Source: CAZJAD01 sp964543855 (GTDB lineage: Bacteria > Electryoneota > RPQS01 > DYHQ01). From it: 7,298 bases of DNA. Shown piece by piece: positions 1 to 6,165 of this stretch. Under the pieces are notes generated by a model that saw only the letters and a list, made by a program, of their open reading frames with translations, did not search any database and was not told where the DNA came from. The stretch is from positions 1 to 7,298 of the forward strand of contig CAZJAD010000108.1 in NCBI GenBank assembly GCA_964543855.1, written 5' to 3'. The translations under genes were made by a program, and so were the position numbers. The stretch's first letter is position 1. Every line of letters begins with the position of its first letter.

Positions 1-2378
1 GGCAGGGTGAAGTTGATGGTTGTCGTCGGGTTGAAAGGATTCGGGAAGTTCTGGTCAAGCGCATATTCCGTCGGCACGGGTGCTTCCGGTGTCGCCTCGA
101 CAGTCCGGTCATACTCATGAACCGTTCCGTCGATATCACGCGACACGAGGCTGTAGGTATAGGTCACACCGTTGACGACCGCACGGTCGACATACTCGTA
201 ATGGGTGGCTGTCTGGCTGTTGCCCGCGCCGTCAACACGGGCGATTTCCGTACCGTCGCGCACAACGCCGAAAAAGGCGTTATCCGTCTCGCTGGCGGTC
301 GTCCACTTCAAGGTCACTTCGCGATCACCGGCTCGCGCCTCAAAGGAACTCAACTCGACCGGCAAGCGATAATCCGGCTCGCCACAATCCTTGCGGAAGG
401 CAAAGATGAGGGACTCATTCTCTTCGACACACGCACAGACTTCAACATAGCAGCATCCACGATCATCATAGAGGAGCGGTAGATTCTCCTGATGACCGCA
501 GCTATCAACAAAACCGCCGTCATAAATGCTGTAGTAGGGATCTTCCCAGCAGCAAGGGAGATGGGCGCGGTAAACGCCAACTGCTACCGTCGGTTCTTCC
601 AGCCCGCAATCCAGGCAGACGCACTCAGCCTCATTGAAATACACGCGGAAACCCAAGCAGCAGTAATAGGTTCCCCAAACCTGAACGATGCGGGTGGGAT
701 ACCAGCAGGGATCGTTGGGGTCGTAGATGGCTGGCTGCTGACGGCAGGCATCCCAGCCCTGCCAGCAGCTTCCAAAGTCCCAATGCGGCCCCGGATCGAA
801 GGGCCCCTGGTTTCCGACAAATACACCCGTAGCACATCCGACCGGATCATCCCACAGCAGTTCAATGCCTCCCTGAGTCCACGCCGTATATTCCTCTTGG
901 ATATCGCATCCCGGACATTCGCATGGCACACAATGGACCGCCAGAATATACGGGCCAACTGAGCTTGACCAGCCCCTGACATGGACATAGTAAGTGCCCG
1001 GCTCCAAACACTCCGTCTCAAGATGGCTGTCGTGGCCAATCCCGCCGTCGTCGTCAAAGTAGAGCTCCACGCAGTTCTCGTCAAACACCTGCACCTGGGG
1101 ATCCAATCCCAGACCATAGGGCCAGTAGTCCGGTGTGTCGTCACCGAACACATCGATCACGAGCTCGTAGCAGATGCCTTCCGGAATGACAAGTTCATAG
1201 TAGTCCTCGTCATATTCGGGATCAACATCACCGCAGAGTGTGTCGCCGCAAGCGACAGAGCACTGCGGATCCGTGGGTGGACACACATCGTTGGCATTCT
1301 CATAATCTCGGTACGGGTATGGGCATGGCGGAGGCGGCAGGCAGCAGAAGATATCAAGCTGGTATTCATCCCCGACCACAGACGAGCTGGACTCCTCCAC
1401 ATCCAAATACACGGTCTGTCCCGCCGTCAATTCAACGCACCAGATCTGGGAAAGCCCCGGCGGATAACCACACCCGTCATCGTCGTATGCCAGCAGATTC
1501 CCGCCGCAGCATTCATCCTCGAGAAACAGCTTGGTATCGAATCCGGGCTCCGAGCCGCAAAGCATGATGATGTACCGGACACCGTCGATGACCTCGATCT
1601 CATAAATGTGATCCTCGCCCGAACTGTTGTCGCAGTCATCACCCGCACCTTCGAGGCTGGGCGCGTTGATGAGCACACCGGCGCAGTCCAGTGTGATGTG
1701 GAAGTCCGGTATACACGCTGGTGGGGTCGCACAATACGAAACACTGATGTCGTATGCCCCGGAACTGCTGCCATAACCGTCGACGACGATGTAGTAATCA
1801 TGACCACCTGTCAGAATGAGGTCGGTGATCACAGACTGCAGGCCGGGGTCGCACCCGTCATCATCGCAGGCAATGACATTTGACTCCGCGCATGTGTCCT
1901 CGTATACCCACAGCTTGGTGTCGTAGGCCGAACCGCACAGGCTGATGTCCACACACAGACTCACCTCGGGCGAATAGACATAGACGACATCAGGAGCCGC
2001 ATTGCTGCCGTACGGACATCCCGGAAGCCAGACACCGAGCATATAGTTGTCGATGTTGTCACTTGTGTTCCCGCTGTCGTTGTACGGCAGACTTGGAATC
2101 ACGGTGGCATCCGCACAGGTTTCACCGCCTTCATCCAAGCGACCGCTTGCGCGCCTCTCTCCGACTGTGAGCCTGCAGTACTCGTCCCACAGTGCGGCAT
2201 CGTACGCACCGCGATCCTTCAGTGCCTGAATTTGCTGGTAAAGCTCCTCGATCTGCTGCTTTTCTGTAACCTGAACGGATACAGTCTCTTCACCGGCGGG
2301 AGCCTTTCCCGCCAGTGCATATCCGCAGATCAGAAGCATCGACATAAGCAAGCCACACAACACTAATCTGCTTTTCAT
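1..2378 (-). CDS. Large cysteine-rich secreted protein with PPC-like repeats and T9SS-type sorting domain (3' end cut by window)
   Basis: The reading frame is open from the ATG at 2378 to the window edge: 792 full codons with no stop or frameshift, and the C-terminus is missing. Residues 1-23 look like a Sec signal peptide (MKSR, hydrophobic core, ALA before the likely cut). Residues about 31-70 are charged and helical. Three tandem PPC-like beta domains follow (about 86-216, 226-345, 376-483), each with an acidic DDDG motif (near 172, 299, 442). Residues about 485-665 are very rich in Cys and Trp and match no family I recognise. Residues 672-762 are fibronectin-III-like, starting LPVELSSFEA. 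The sorting domain begins at about 771 with the hallmark QNFPNPFNP. I count about 50 cysteines, none after residue 665, which fits an extracellular disulfide-rich protein. An AGGAG site (2387-2391) lies 8 nt before the ATG. The role is unknown; an adhesin, envelope or matrix protein is plausible. No catalytic motif is visible. Confidence 0.88.
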   Translation of the reverse strand, partial: MKSRLVLCGLLMSMLLICGYALAGKAPAGEETVSVQVTEKQQIEELYQQIQALKDRGAYDAALWDEYCRLTVGERRASGRLDEGGETCADATVIPSLPYNDSGNTSDNIDNYMLGVWLPGCPYGSNAAPDVVYVYSPEVSLCVDISLCGSAYDTKLWVYEDTCAESNVIACDDDGCDPGLQSVITDLILTGGHDYYIVVDGYGSSSGAYDISVSYCATPPACIPDFHITLDCAGVLINAPSLEGAGDDCDNSSGEDHIYEIEVIDGVRYIIMLCGSEPGFDTKLFLEDECCGGNLLAYDDDGCGYPPGLSQIWCVELTAGQTVYLDVEESSSSVVGDEYQLDIFCCLPPPPCPYPYRDYENANDVCPPTDPQCSVACGDTLCGDVDPEYDEDYYELVIPEGICYELVIDVFGDDTPDYWPYGLGLDPQVQVFDENCVELYFDDDGGIGHDSHLETECLEPGTYYVHVRGWSSSVGPYILAVHCVPCECPGCDIQEEYTAWTQGGIELLWDDPVGCATGVFVGNQGPFDPGPHWDFGSCWQGWDACRQQPAIYDPNDPCWYPTRIVQVWGTYYCCLGFRVYFNEAECVCLDCGLEEPTVAVGVYRAHLPCCWEDPYYSIYDGGFVDSCGHQENLPLLYDDRGCCYVEVCACVEENESLIFAFRKDCGEPDYRLPVELSSFEARAGDREVTLKWTTASETDNAFFGVVRDGTEIARVDGAGNSQTATHYEYVDRAVVNGVTYTYSLVSRDIDGTVHEYDRTVEATPEAPVPTEYALDQNFPNPFNPTTTINFTL

Positions 2379-2521
2379 AATCTAATCTCCTCACAGACTT
2401 GAATACTCAATCGGTACATTCTCTCTGTCTGTAGTAGTCTGCCGCAAGCTCCACACATTTGTGTCCCGACCCGCCGATCCACAGCGTGAAGTCCTCGAAT
2501 TCTCACAAAGTCTCACCTATC
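2379..2521 (-). other. Long 5' leader of the large secreted-protein gene
   Basis: This stretch of about 143 nt separates the predicted transcription start (near 2521) from the ATG. It contains no supported gene. It holds a short inverted repeat, ACACA-TT-TGTGT (2453-2464). A possible pairing of ACAGAC (2393-2398) with GTCTGT (2427-2432) would place a stem right next to the Shine-Dalgarno site at 2387-2391. No known riboswitch or leader family is recognisable. The length nearly equals that of the leader of the other secreted-protein gene. A regulatory role is inference only. Confidence 0.35.
2501..2516. repeat. Direct repeat TCTCAC-N4-TCTCAC near the transcription start
   Basis: Two identical hexamers (2501-2506 and 2511-2516) sit exactly 10 bp apart, one helical turn, just downstream of the predicted start of the large secreted-protein transcript. 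Two more copies in the same orientation occur at 2685-2690 and 2756-2761 in the same intergenic region. Ten-bp phasing is typical of binding sites for transcription factors that contact one face of DNA. No regulator is known, and chance cannot be excluded for so short a motif. Confidence 0.3.
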
Positions 2522-2527
2522 CAGCTA

Positions 2528-2556
2528 AATATACTAACTACTCCTCCGGCTGTCAA
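2528..2556 (-). promoter_or_regulatory. Sigma70-like promoter of the large secreted-protein gene
   Basis: Read on the minus strand, a perfect -35 box TTGACA (2551-2556) is followed by a 17-bp spacer and a -10 box TATATT (2528-2533; five of six consensus bases). Transcription would start near 2521, leaving a leader of about 143 nt. The promoter lies downstream of the terminators of the preceding gene, so this gene should be its own transcription unit. The -10 box continues as TATATTTAG, exactly as in the promoter of the neighbouring secreted-protein gene. Confidence 0.6.
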
Positions 2557-2742
2557 GGCATTCCACAAGAAAGATGAAAAACCTCGCAGTGCCTATGCTA
2601 TCTATTATCAATATATTACACTTGAGAGAGGCCGAACATACACGTCCAAGGAGGCTGCGTTCGATGGGTTAGAAATGCACAGAATCTCACAAGACGAGAG
2701 TGTTTTCACGCCCGAGATCCAGTCAAAGCACAAACAGGCAAG
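2557..2742. other. Intergenic spacer without supported gene
   Basis: This lies between the terminators of the 376-residue secreted-protein gene and the promoter of the larger one. An A+T-rich patch (about 2595-2625) lies just upstream of the -35 box and could act as an UP-like element for that promoter. A plus-strand ORF of 32 codons starts at the ATG near 2574 but lacks a Shine-Dalgarno site and has an unconvincing composition. A good AAGGAGG lies near 2648, but the ATG 9 nt after it is followed by a stop after one codon. I see no gene here. Confidence 0.5.
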
Positions 2743-2790
2743 AAAACCCCCGTTCTCTCACGATTGCTATCACATTGGGGAGAAACGGGG
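2743..2790 (-). terminator. Second (backup) hairpin terminator candidate
   Basis: On the minus strand, CCCCGTT and its complement AACGGGG (2748-2754 with 2784-2790) form a 7-bp stem. It is extended by CTC/GAG across a single bulged base, with a loop of about 18 nt. The stem is followed by TTTTCTT (from 2746 downward). It lies directly after the stronger terminator of the same gene, so it would catch read-through. The large loop and interrupted T-run make it weaker. Confidence 0.4.
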
Positions 2791-2806
2791 CGCACTCTTC
2801 TCGAGA

Positions 2807-2838
2807 GAAAAAAGGGGTCGACCCTTGAGCCGACCCCT
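2807..2838 (-). terminator. Rho-independent terminator of the 376-residue secreted-protein gene
   Basis: A perfect 8-bp stem (AGGGGTCG 2813-2820 with CGACCCCT 2831-2838) with a 10-nt loop is followed on the minus strand by six T's (2813-2808, the first pairing in the stem). It begins 26 nt after the stop codon at 2865, the classical position and form of an intrinsic terminator. Confidence 0.82.
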
Positions 2839-2864
2839 CTGCCACAACCATCTCGAAGTGTTGC

Positions 2865-3995
2865 TTACTTCAACAGAACCATCTTCCTGATCGCGGTGTA
2901 GTCGTTGACCTCCAGACTGCAAATGTACACACCCGAAGGCAGGTCCTTTCCCGAAAAGACAACTGAATGATGACCCGCGGCCTTCTGGGCGCTGACCAAA
3001 GTCGCGACCTCGCGGCCGAGCAAGTCGTAGATCTTCAGACTGACGAACCCGGCGTCCATCAGATCGTAAGAAATCGTCGTCTCCGGATTGAACGGGTTGG
3101 GATGGTTCTGATGCAGCGCATAGTCCATCACCACGCCATAATTGGTCGAAGGTGCCCCTGCCCAGACTGTCTGGCCGGCGTAGGATAGCTGCTTGCGCGA
3201 GCCAAGTTCGACGGCCCAGATACTGTATTCGTAACGACAGCCGTTCACGAGGTTCCGATCCACGAAGGTGTACGAACCATCCGCAACCTCAAGCTCCGCC
3301 ACCTTTGCACCATCTCGCAGAATCTCATACTGAGTCACATCCTGCTCATCGGCCACATGAAATCTCAGCGTCATCTGGCGGTCACCGGGAGTCAGCGATG
3401 GCTCGGCCGTGAGCTCAACGGGAAGCTGGTATTCAAAGGATACACAGACACAACCGACACCATCGGCGAAAAATGTCGTGGTCCAATAGCCGCCAAGTGC
3501 TCCGCAGACCGTGTCATTCGGCACGAACACCGCGGTGGTCCAGAAAAGCGGTCCGGTGTAAGCCACGCAGGTGGTGTCATCGCAGGAAGTGTTTGATGGA
3601 TCACATCCCGGAACATGAGTGAAGACAGGCGGTCCCTCTTCCGGGCAACACCAGCAGACATCAATCTCGTCGCCGGCTTCTTCGAAGTGCAGACAGAAAT
3701 TGTCACCGATCTCAACCATCACACACCCCTGCTCCGGCTGCTGTTCACACGGATTCGGGTCGCAGGGAACACCCTCACCCATGAAAGTGCCTCCCACAGC
3801 CGCGCACTGGCTTGGGGTCATCCACGCGCACTCACCGTCCTCCAAACAGCATGCACCATGACACCGGATCGCCGACTTGGGCTGGTAAGTGTCTGCGGTG
3901 ATAACGACGGGCTCTGTGGCCGCAGCCACCAGAACCCAACAGAACAGCAGCATCGTGGCGACAAACAAGCCACCCAAAAACATACTCCTCTTCAT
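2865..3995 (-). CDS. Secreted cysteine-rich protein with fibronectin-III-like domain and C-terminal T9SS-type sorting domain
   Basis: The protein has 376 residues from the ATG at 3995. Residues 1-26 form a signal peptide (MKRSM, hydrophobic stretch, AAA before the likely cut). Residues 47-83 form a module seen in Planctomycetes and FCB secreted proteins: GACCLEDG, then TPSQC, GGTFMGEG and CDPNPC. Residues 91-188 are Cys- and Trp-rich and unassigned. Residues 190-283 are fibronectin-III-like (LPVEL at the start, VNGCRYEYSIWAVE near the end). Residues 290-376 form a complete sorting domain: NPNPFNP-type start, LKIYDLLGREVATL in the middle, LPSGVYICSLE and a basic end IRKMVLLK. In T9SS organisms this domain sends cargo across the outer membrane and is cleaved. 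No enzyme motif is visible, so a surface or matrix protein is most likely. An in-frame ATG at 4004 (adding MWT) exists, but Shine-Dalgarno spacing favours 3995. Confidence 0.9.
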   Translation of the reverse strand: MKRSMFLGGLFVATMLLFCWVLVAAATEPVVITADTYQPKSAIRCHGACCLEDGECAWMTPSQCAAVGGTFMGEGVPCDPNPCEQQPEQGCVMVEIGDNFCLHFEEAGDEIDVCWCCPEEGPPVFTHVPGCDPSNTSCDDTTCVAYTGPLFWTTAVFVPNDTVCGALGGYWTTTFFADGVGCVCVSFEYQLPVELTAEPSLTPGDRQMTLRFHVADEQDVTQYEILRDGAKVAELEVADGSYTFVDRNLVNGCRYEYSIWAVELGSRKQLSYAGQTVWAGAPSTNYGVVMDYALHQNHPNPFNPETTISYDLMDAGFVSLKIYDLLGREVATLVSAQKAAGHHSVVFSGKDLPSGVYICSLEVNDYTAIRKMVLLK

Positions 3996-4005
3996 GGTCC
4001 ACATC

Positions 4006-4012
4006 CCTCCTT
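4006..4012 (-). promoter_or_regulatory. Shine-Dalgarno site that decides the start of the 376-residue secreted-protein gene
   Basis: AAGGAGG on the minus strand nearly touches the ATG at 4004, too close for initiation, but is about 10 nt from the ATG at 3995. The later start also gives a standard signal peptide beginning MKRS. The longer form (MWTMKRS) is therefore unlikely. Confidence 0.75.
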
Positions 4013-4100
4013 ATGACGGATCAATTCTCTTCACATCTCGTTCGACACAATCTCCCGCCCGAGACTTGTCGATATGTCAAATCCATGATGACCCACAGCG

Positions 4101-4130
4101 ATCACAACTACCGTGATACGGGGTCACCCC
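4101..4130. repeat. Two adjacent inverted repeats just downstream of a predicted transcription start
   Basis: ATCAC-N7-GTGAT (arms 4101-4105 and 4113-4117) and GGGGT-C-ACCCC (arms 4120-4124 and 4126-4130) lie side by side in the first 40 nt of the transcript of the 376-residue secreted-protein gene. As DNA they look like dyad operators; as RNA the first could fold a 5-bp stem. Neither is followed by a T-run, so they are not terminators. No known regulator is assigned. Confidence 0.3.
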
Positions 4131-4143
4131 ACTCGACATCCTA

Positions 4144-4172
4144 AATATAGCAATTCTACCTCGTAATTCCAA
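4144..4172 (-). promoter_or_regulatory. Sigma70-like promoter of the 376-residue secreted-protein gene
   Basis: On the minus strand, TTGGAA (4167-4172, four of six consensus bases), a 17-bp spacer and TATATT (4144-4149, five of six) form a promoter, with A+T-rich sequence just upstream (4173-4200). Transcription would start near 4137, giving a leader of about 142 nt before the ATG at 3995. The layout closely copies that of the other secreted-protein gene (17-bp spacer, TATATTTAG, nearly equal leader), which supports both calls. Confidence 0.5.
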
Positions 4173-4175
4173 TAA

Positions 4176-4492
4176 AAATCGTAACTTAAAGGGATTTTGA
4201 TGTGGACTTAGCAGGTGTTGTGCGTTCTTCTCAGTGTTCCACATAGGCAAGTCGGCTTGCCGTCACATGTTACGGAGCGTGTGTCACCGAGAGTCTCGGG
4301 CAAATGGGGGAAAACAGCGGGAAGGAAATGAGGGTCAGGGGAACTCATCCGGCGCAGAAGATGAGAGGAGTGCCTCTCCAAGCACGAGAATGAGTTGTTC
4401 AGCTCGTTATGTGGTCGGTCAAGAGGGTGTGGTGTATCCGATTCTGCAAGTTTCGGGGAGGGTACACGAAGATGAAAGCTGGTGCACTGAAG
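4176..4492. other. Noncoding gap with small inverted repeats, no supported gene
   Basis: This lies between the otsA terminator and the promoter of the secreted-protein gene. ORFs of about 80-121 codons cross it on both strands, but they run into the otsA 3' end or terminator, lack ribosome sites and have unprotein-like composition. Visible structure includes a hairpin GGCAAG-TCGG-CTTGCC (4246-4261), a near-palindrome CCGAGA-G-TCTCGG (4287-4299), and two overlapping, mutually exclusive pairings: CTCATC/GATGAG (4344-4349, 4360-4365) and GAGAGG/CCTCTC (4363-4368, 4373-4378). About 4297-4370 is strongly purine-rich on the plus strand. It may be a decayed gene, an undetected small RNA or plain spacer. 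Confidence 0.45.
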
Positions 4493-4521
4493 AAAAGGGA
4501 GCAAGCCGGAAGGCTGCTCCC
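4493..4521 (-). terminator. Rho-independent terminator of the mscS-otsA operon
   Basis: A 6-bp outer stem (GGGAGC 4497-4502 with GCTCCC 4516-4521) continues past one unpaired base into a GCC/GGC inner stem with a GGAA-type loop. On the minus strand it is followed by TTTTCTT. It lies 49 nt after the otsA stop codon and closes the operon. Confidence 0.75.
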
Positions 4522-4570
4522 TCTCTCTTCATTGCCAACGAAATCAATCCTCCGACATGCCGCTCGTTGT

Positions 4571-6097
4571 TCAGGGTGCATTCTGAGATGGGTGAGTAAG
4601 TCCCATCCAGAGTCGGATGTCCATGACCTCGCTTTGCTCATCCTCTTTTTCTAATGGAGTACTTTCCTGCCGAGGCTCATCTTCCTGGAAGGCACGCAGG
4701 AACCATTCAACCCACCGGTACACATTGTTGCGCTTAACCTCGGCTCGCAGAGCGCGCATCCGGCGCTGGCGTTCCTCCAAATCCATGTTGTAGGCACCAT
4801 AAATGGCATCGGCCATACCTTCCAGGTCATAAGGATTGACGATGATGGCACCCCGCGCGAATTGGTCGGCGGCCCCTGCGAACTCACTGAGGATGAGCAC
4901 GCCATTGTTGTCAATCGTACTGGCGCAATACTCCTTGGCAATCAGATTCATGCCGTCGCGAAGTGGCGTGATAAAGGCGATTTCGCATGCCTTGTAATGC
5001 GCGAGAAGTTGTATGCGATCGAGACTCGTGTACATGTAATGAATCGGCACCCATCCATGCTTCGAGAAGCGACCGTTCACACGGCCTGCCAGGCGGTCGA
5101 TTAGTTCCTTCAAATTCTGGTAGTCCGGTACGTGAGTGCGGCTGGGGATGATGACCTGTATCAGCGAGATATTCCCACGAAGATCAGGATACTTCTCCAA
5201 AGCGCGTTCGAACGCACGAAATCGCTCTGGAATGCCCTTTGTGTAGTCCAACCGGTCGATTCCCAGAACCAACTGTCTCGAAGAGAGATTCTCGTGAAGG
5301 TACCAGGCGGCATCTGCAACTTCCGGCATCCTGGCCCCCGTGCTGAACTCGTTGAAGTCAATACTAATCGGAAAGTGCCCGACTTTGACCGTGCGCTCGC
5401 CATATTGCAGCAGCGAATGGCGCCTCTTGATCGTCACCCAAACATCGGGAATAAGCGCCTTGACACACTGAATGAAATTACGCCGATCCCGCAGTGTCTG
5501 GAAGCCGAGGAGATCATACTCCATGAGTGCATGAATGATCTCCTGCTTCCACGGCAAGCGGCGAAAGAGGTCCAGTGTGGGAAACGGGATATGGAGGAAG
5601 TAAGCCAGCGGCTGATGGATGTTCAATTCCCGCAGGTGGCTGGCGACCAGCATGAGCTGATAGTCATGAATCCAGAGGAAGTCCTTCGGACGGATCTGTT
5701 CCGCAACCACTTCCGCAAAGCGGCGATTAACGTCGACATAAGTCTTCCAATTCTCCGCATCAAACTTGCAGTAACCCAACAGGTCGTGAAAAAGCGGCCA
5801 GATGGTTTCATTGGCGAATCCGCGATAGTATCTTTCGACTTCGTCGGTCGTGAGATAGACGGGTGTCACATTGAAAGGCTGCTTCTGGTTGAAATCCTCC
5901 AGCAGGCCTGCCGCCGCGGATTCCTCAATCGGTCCGGGCCATCCAACCCACAAACCACGCGTCTTCTTCATGACCGGCGTCAGGGCGGTCACCAAACCTC
6001 CCGACCCGGGTCGAATCCGCCATTCCTGCCCGTCCCACTCACCAACAATCGGGAGGCGGTTGGATATGACAAAAAGTCGTTCCCATTGCGCCTTCAT
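4571..6097 (-). CDS. otsA: Trehalose-6-phosphate synthase (GT20 family)
   Basis: OtsA joins glucose from a nucleotide sugar (usually UDP-glucose) to glucose-6-phosphate, giving trehalose-6-phosphate, the first step of trehalose synthesis in the cytoplasm. The 508-residue protein shows the family landmarks in order: SNRLP with Arg14; the glycine loop GSGGLVTAL (31-39); YY and W at 90, 91 and 100; WIHDYQLML with Asp145; LHIPFP (168-173); GIDRLDYTKGIPERF with Arg282 and Lys287, which contact the donor phosphates; and PLRDGMNLIAKEY with Asp381 and Glu389. All expected catalytic and binding residues appear present, so the enzyme should be active. It is slightly longer than typical (about 460-480) because of an acidic tail from residue 471. 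The start is supported by AGGGGAG (6104-6110), 6 nt before the ATG. It lies 68 nt after the channel gene, with no terminator between, so it is probably co-transcribed. Confidence 0.97.
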   Translation of the reverse strand: MKAQWERLFVISNRLPIVGEWDGQEWRIRPGSGGLVTALTPVMKKTRGLWVGWPGPIEESAAAGLLEDFNQKQPFNVTPVYLTTDEVERYYRGFANETIWPLFHDLLGYCKFDAENWKTYVDVNRRFAEVVAEQIRPKDFLWIHDYQLMLVASHLRELNIHQPLAYFLHIPFPTLDLFRRLPWKQEIIHALMEYDLLGFQTLRDRRNFIQCVKALIPDVWVTIKRRHSLLQYGERTVKVGHFPISIDFNEFSTGARMPEVADAAWYLHENLSSRQLVLGIDRLDYTKGIPERFRAFERALEKYPDLRGNISLIQVIIPSRTHVPDYQNLKELIDRLAGRVNGRFSKHGWVPIHYMYTSLDRIQLLAHYKACEIAFITPLRDGMNLIAKEYCASTIDNNGVLILSEFAGAADQFARGAIIVNPYDLEGMADAIYGAYNMDLEERQRRMRALRAEVKRNNVYRWVEWFLRAFQEDEPRQESTPLEKEDEQSEVMDIRLWMGLTHPSQNAP

Positions 6098-6165
6098 AGC
6101 GTTCTCCCCTCGGTAACCCTCTCAGGCATCTTGAGCATTCCCTTCAGCGTCATTGGCATGTCCAC

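Noticed and set aside
981..1883. Plus-strand ORF of 300 codons
   Set aside because: It is antisense within the large secreted-protein gene, whose continuous frame, signal peptide and repeated domains are convincing.
2324..2326. Cys18 of the large secreted protein as a lipobox (lipoprotein)
   Set aside because: The residue before the Cys is Ile rather than Gly/Ala/Ser, and a better type I signal peptidase site (ALA) follows at residues 21-23.
2574..2672. Short plus-strand ORF beginning MKNLAVPML, possible small peptide
   Set aside because: There is no Shine-Dalgarno site, no supporting promoter, and the second half is Arg-rich noise.
2459..2890. Plus-strand ORF of 143 codons across the intergenic region
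   Set aside because: It runs across the predicted promoter, both terminator hairpins and the 3' end of the adjacent gene, has no Shine-Dalgarno site, and its composition is not protein-like.
3996..4004. Longer start (ATG at 4004) for the 376-residue secreted-protein gene
   Set aside because: The AAGGAGG site would nearly touch this ATG; the ATG at 3995 has correct spacing and a normal signal peptide start.
4246..4261. GGCAAG-TCGG-CTTGCC hairpin as a terminator
   Set aside because: No T-run follows on either strand.
4208..4504. Minus-strand ORF of 98 codons
   Set aside because: It would start with TTG inside the otsA terminator hairpin, with no Shine-Dalgarno site; composition (Ser, Pro, His, Cys rich) looks like noncoding translation.
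4234..4599. Plus-strand ORF of 121 codons
   Set aside because: It overlaps the operon terminator and the otsA 3' end, has no ribosome site, and no recognisable motif.
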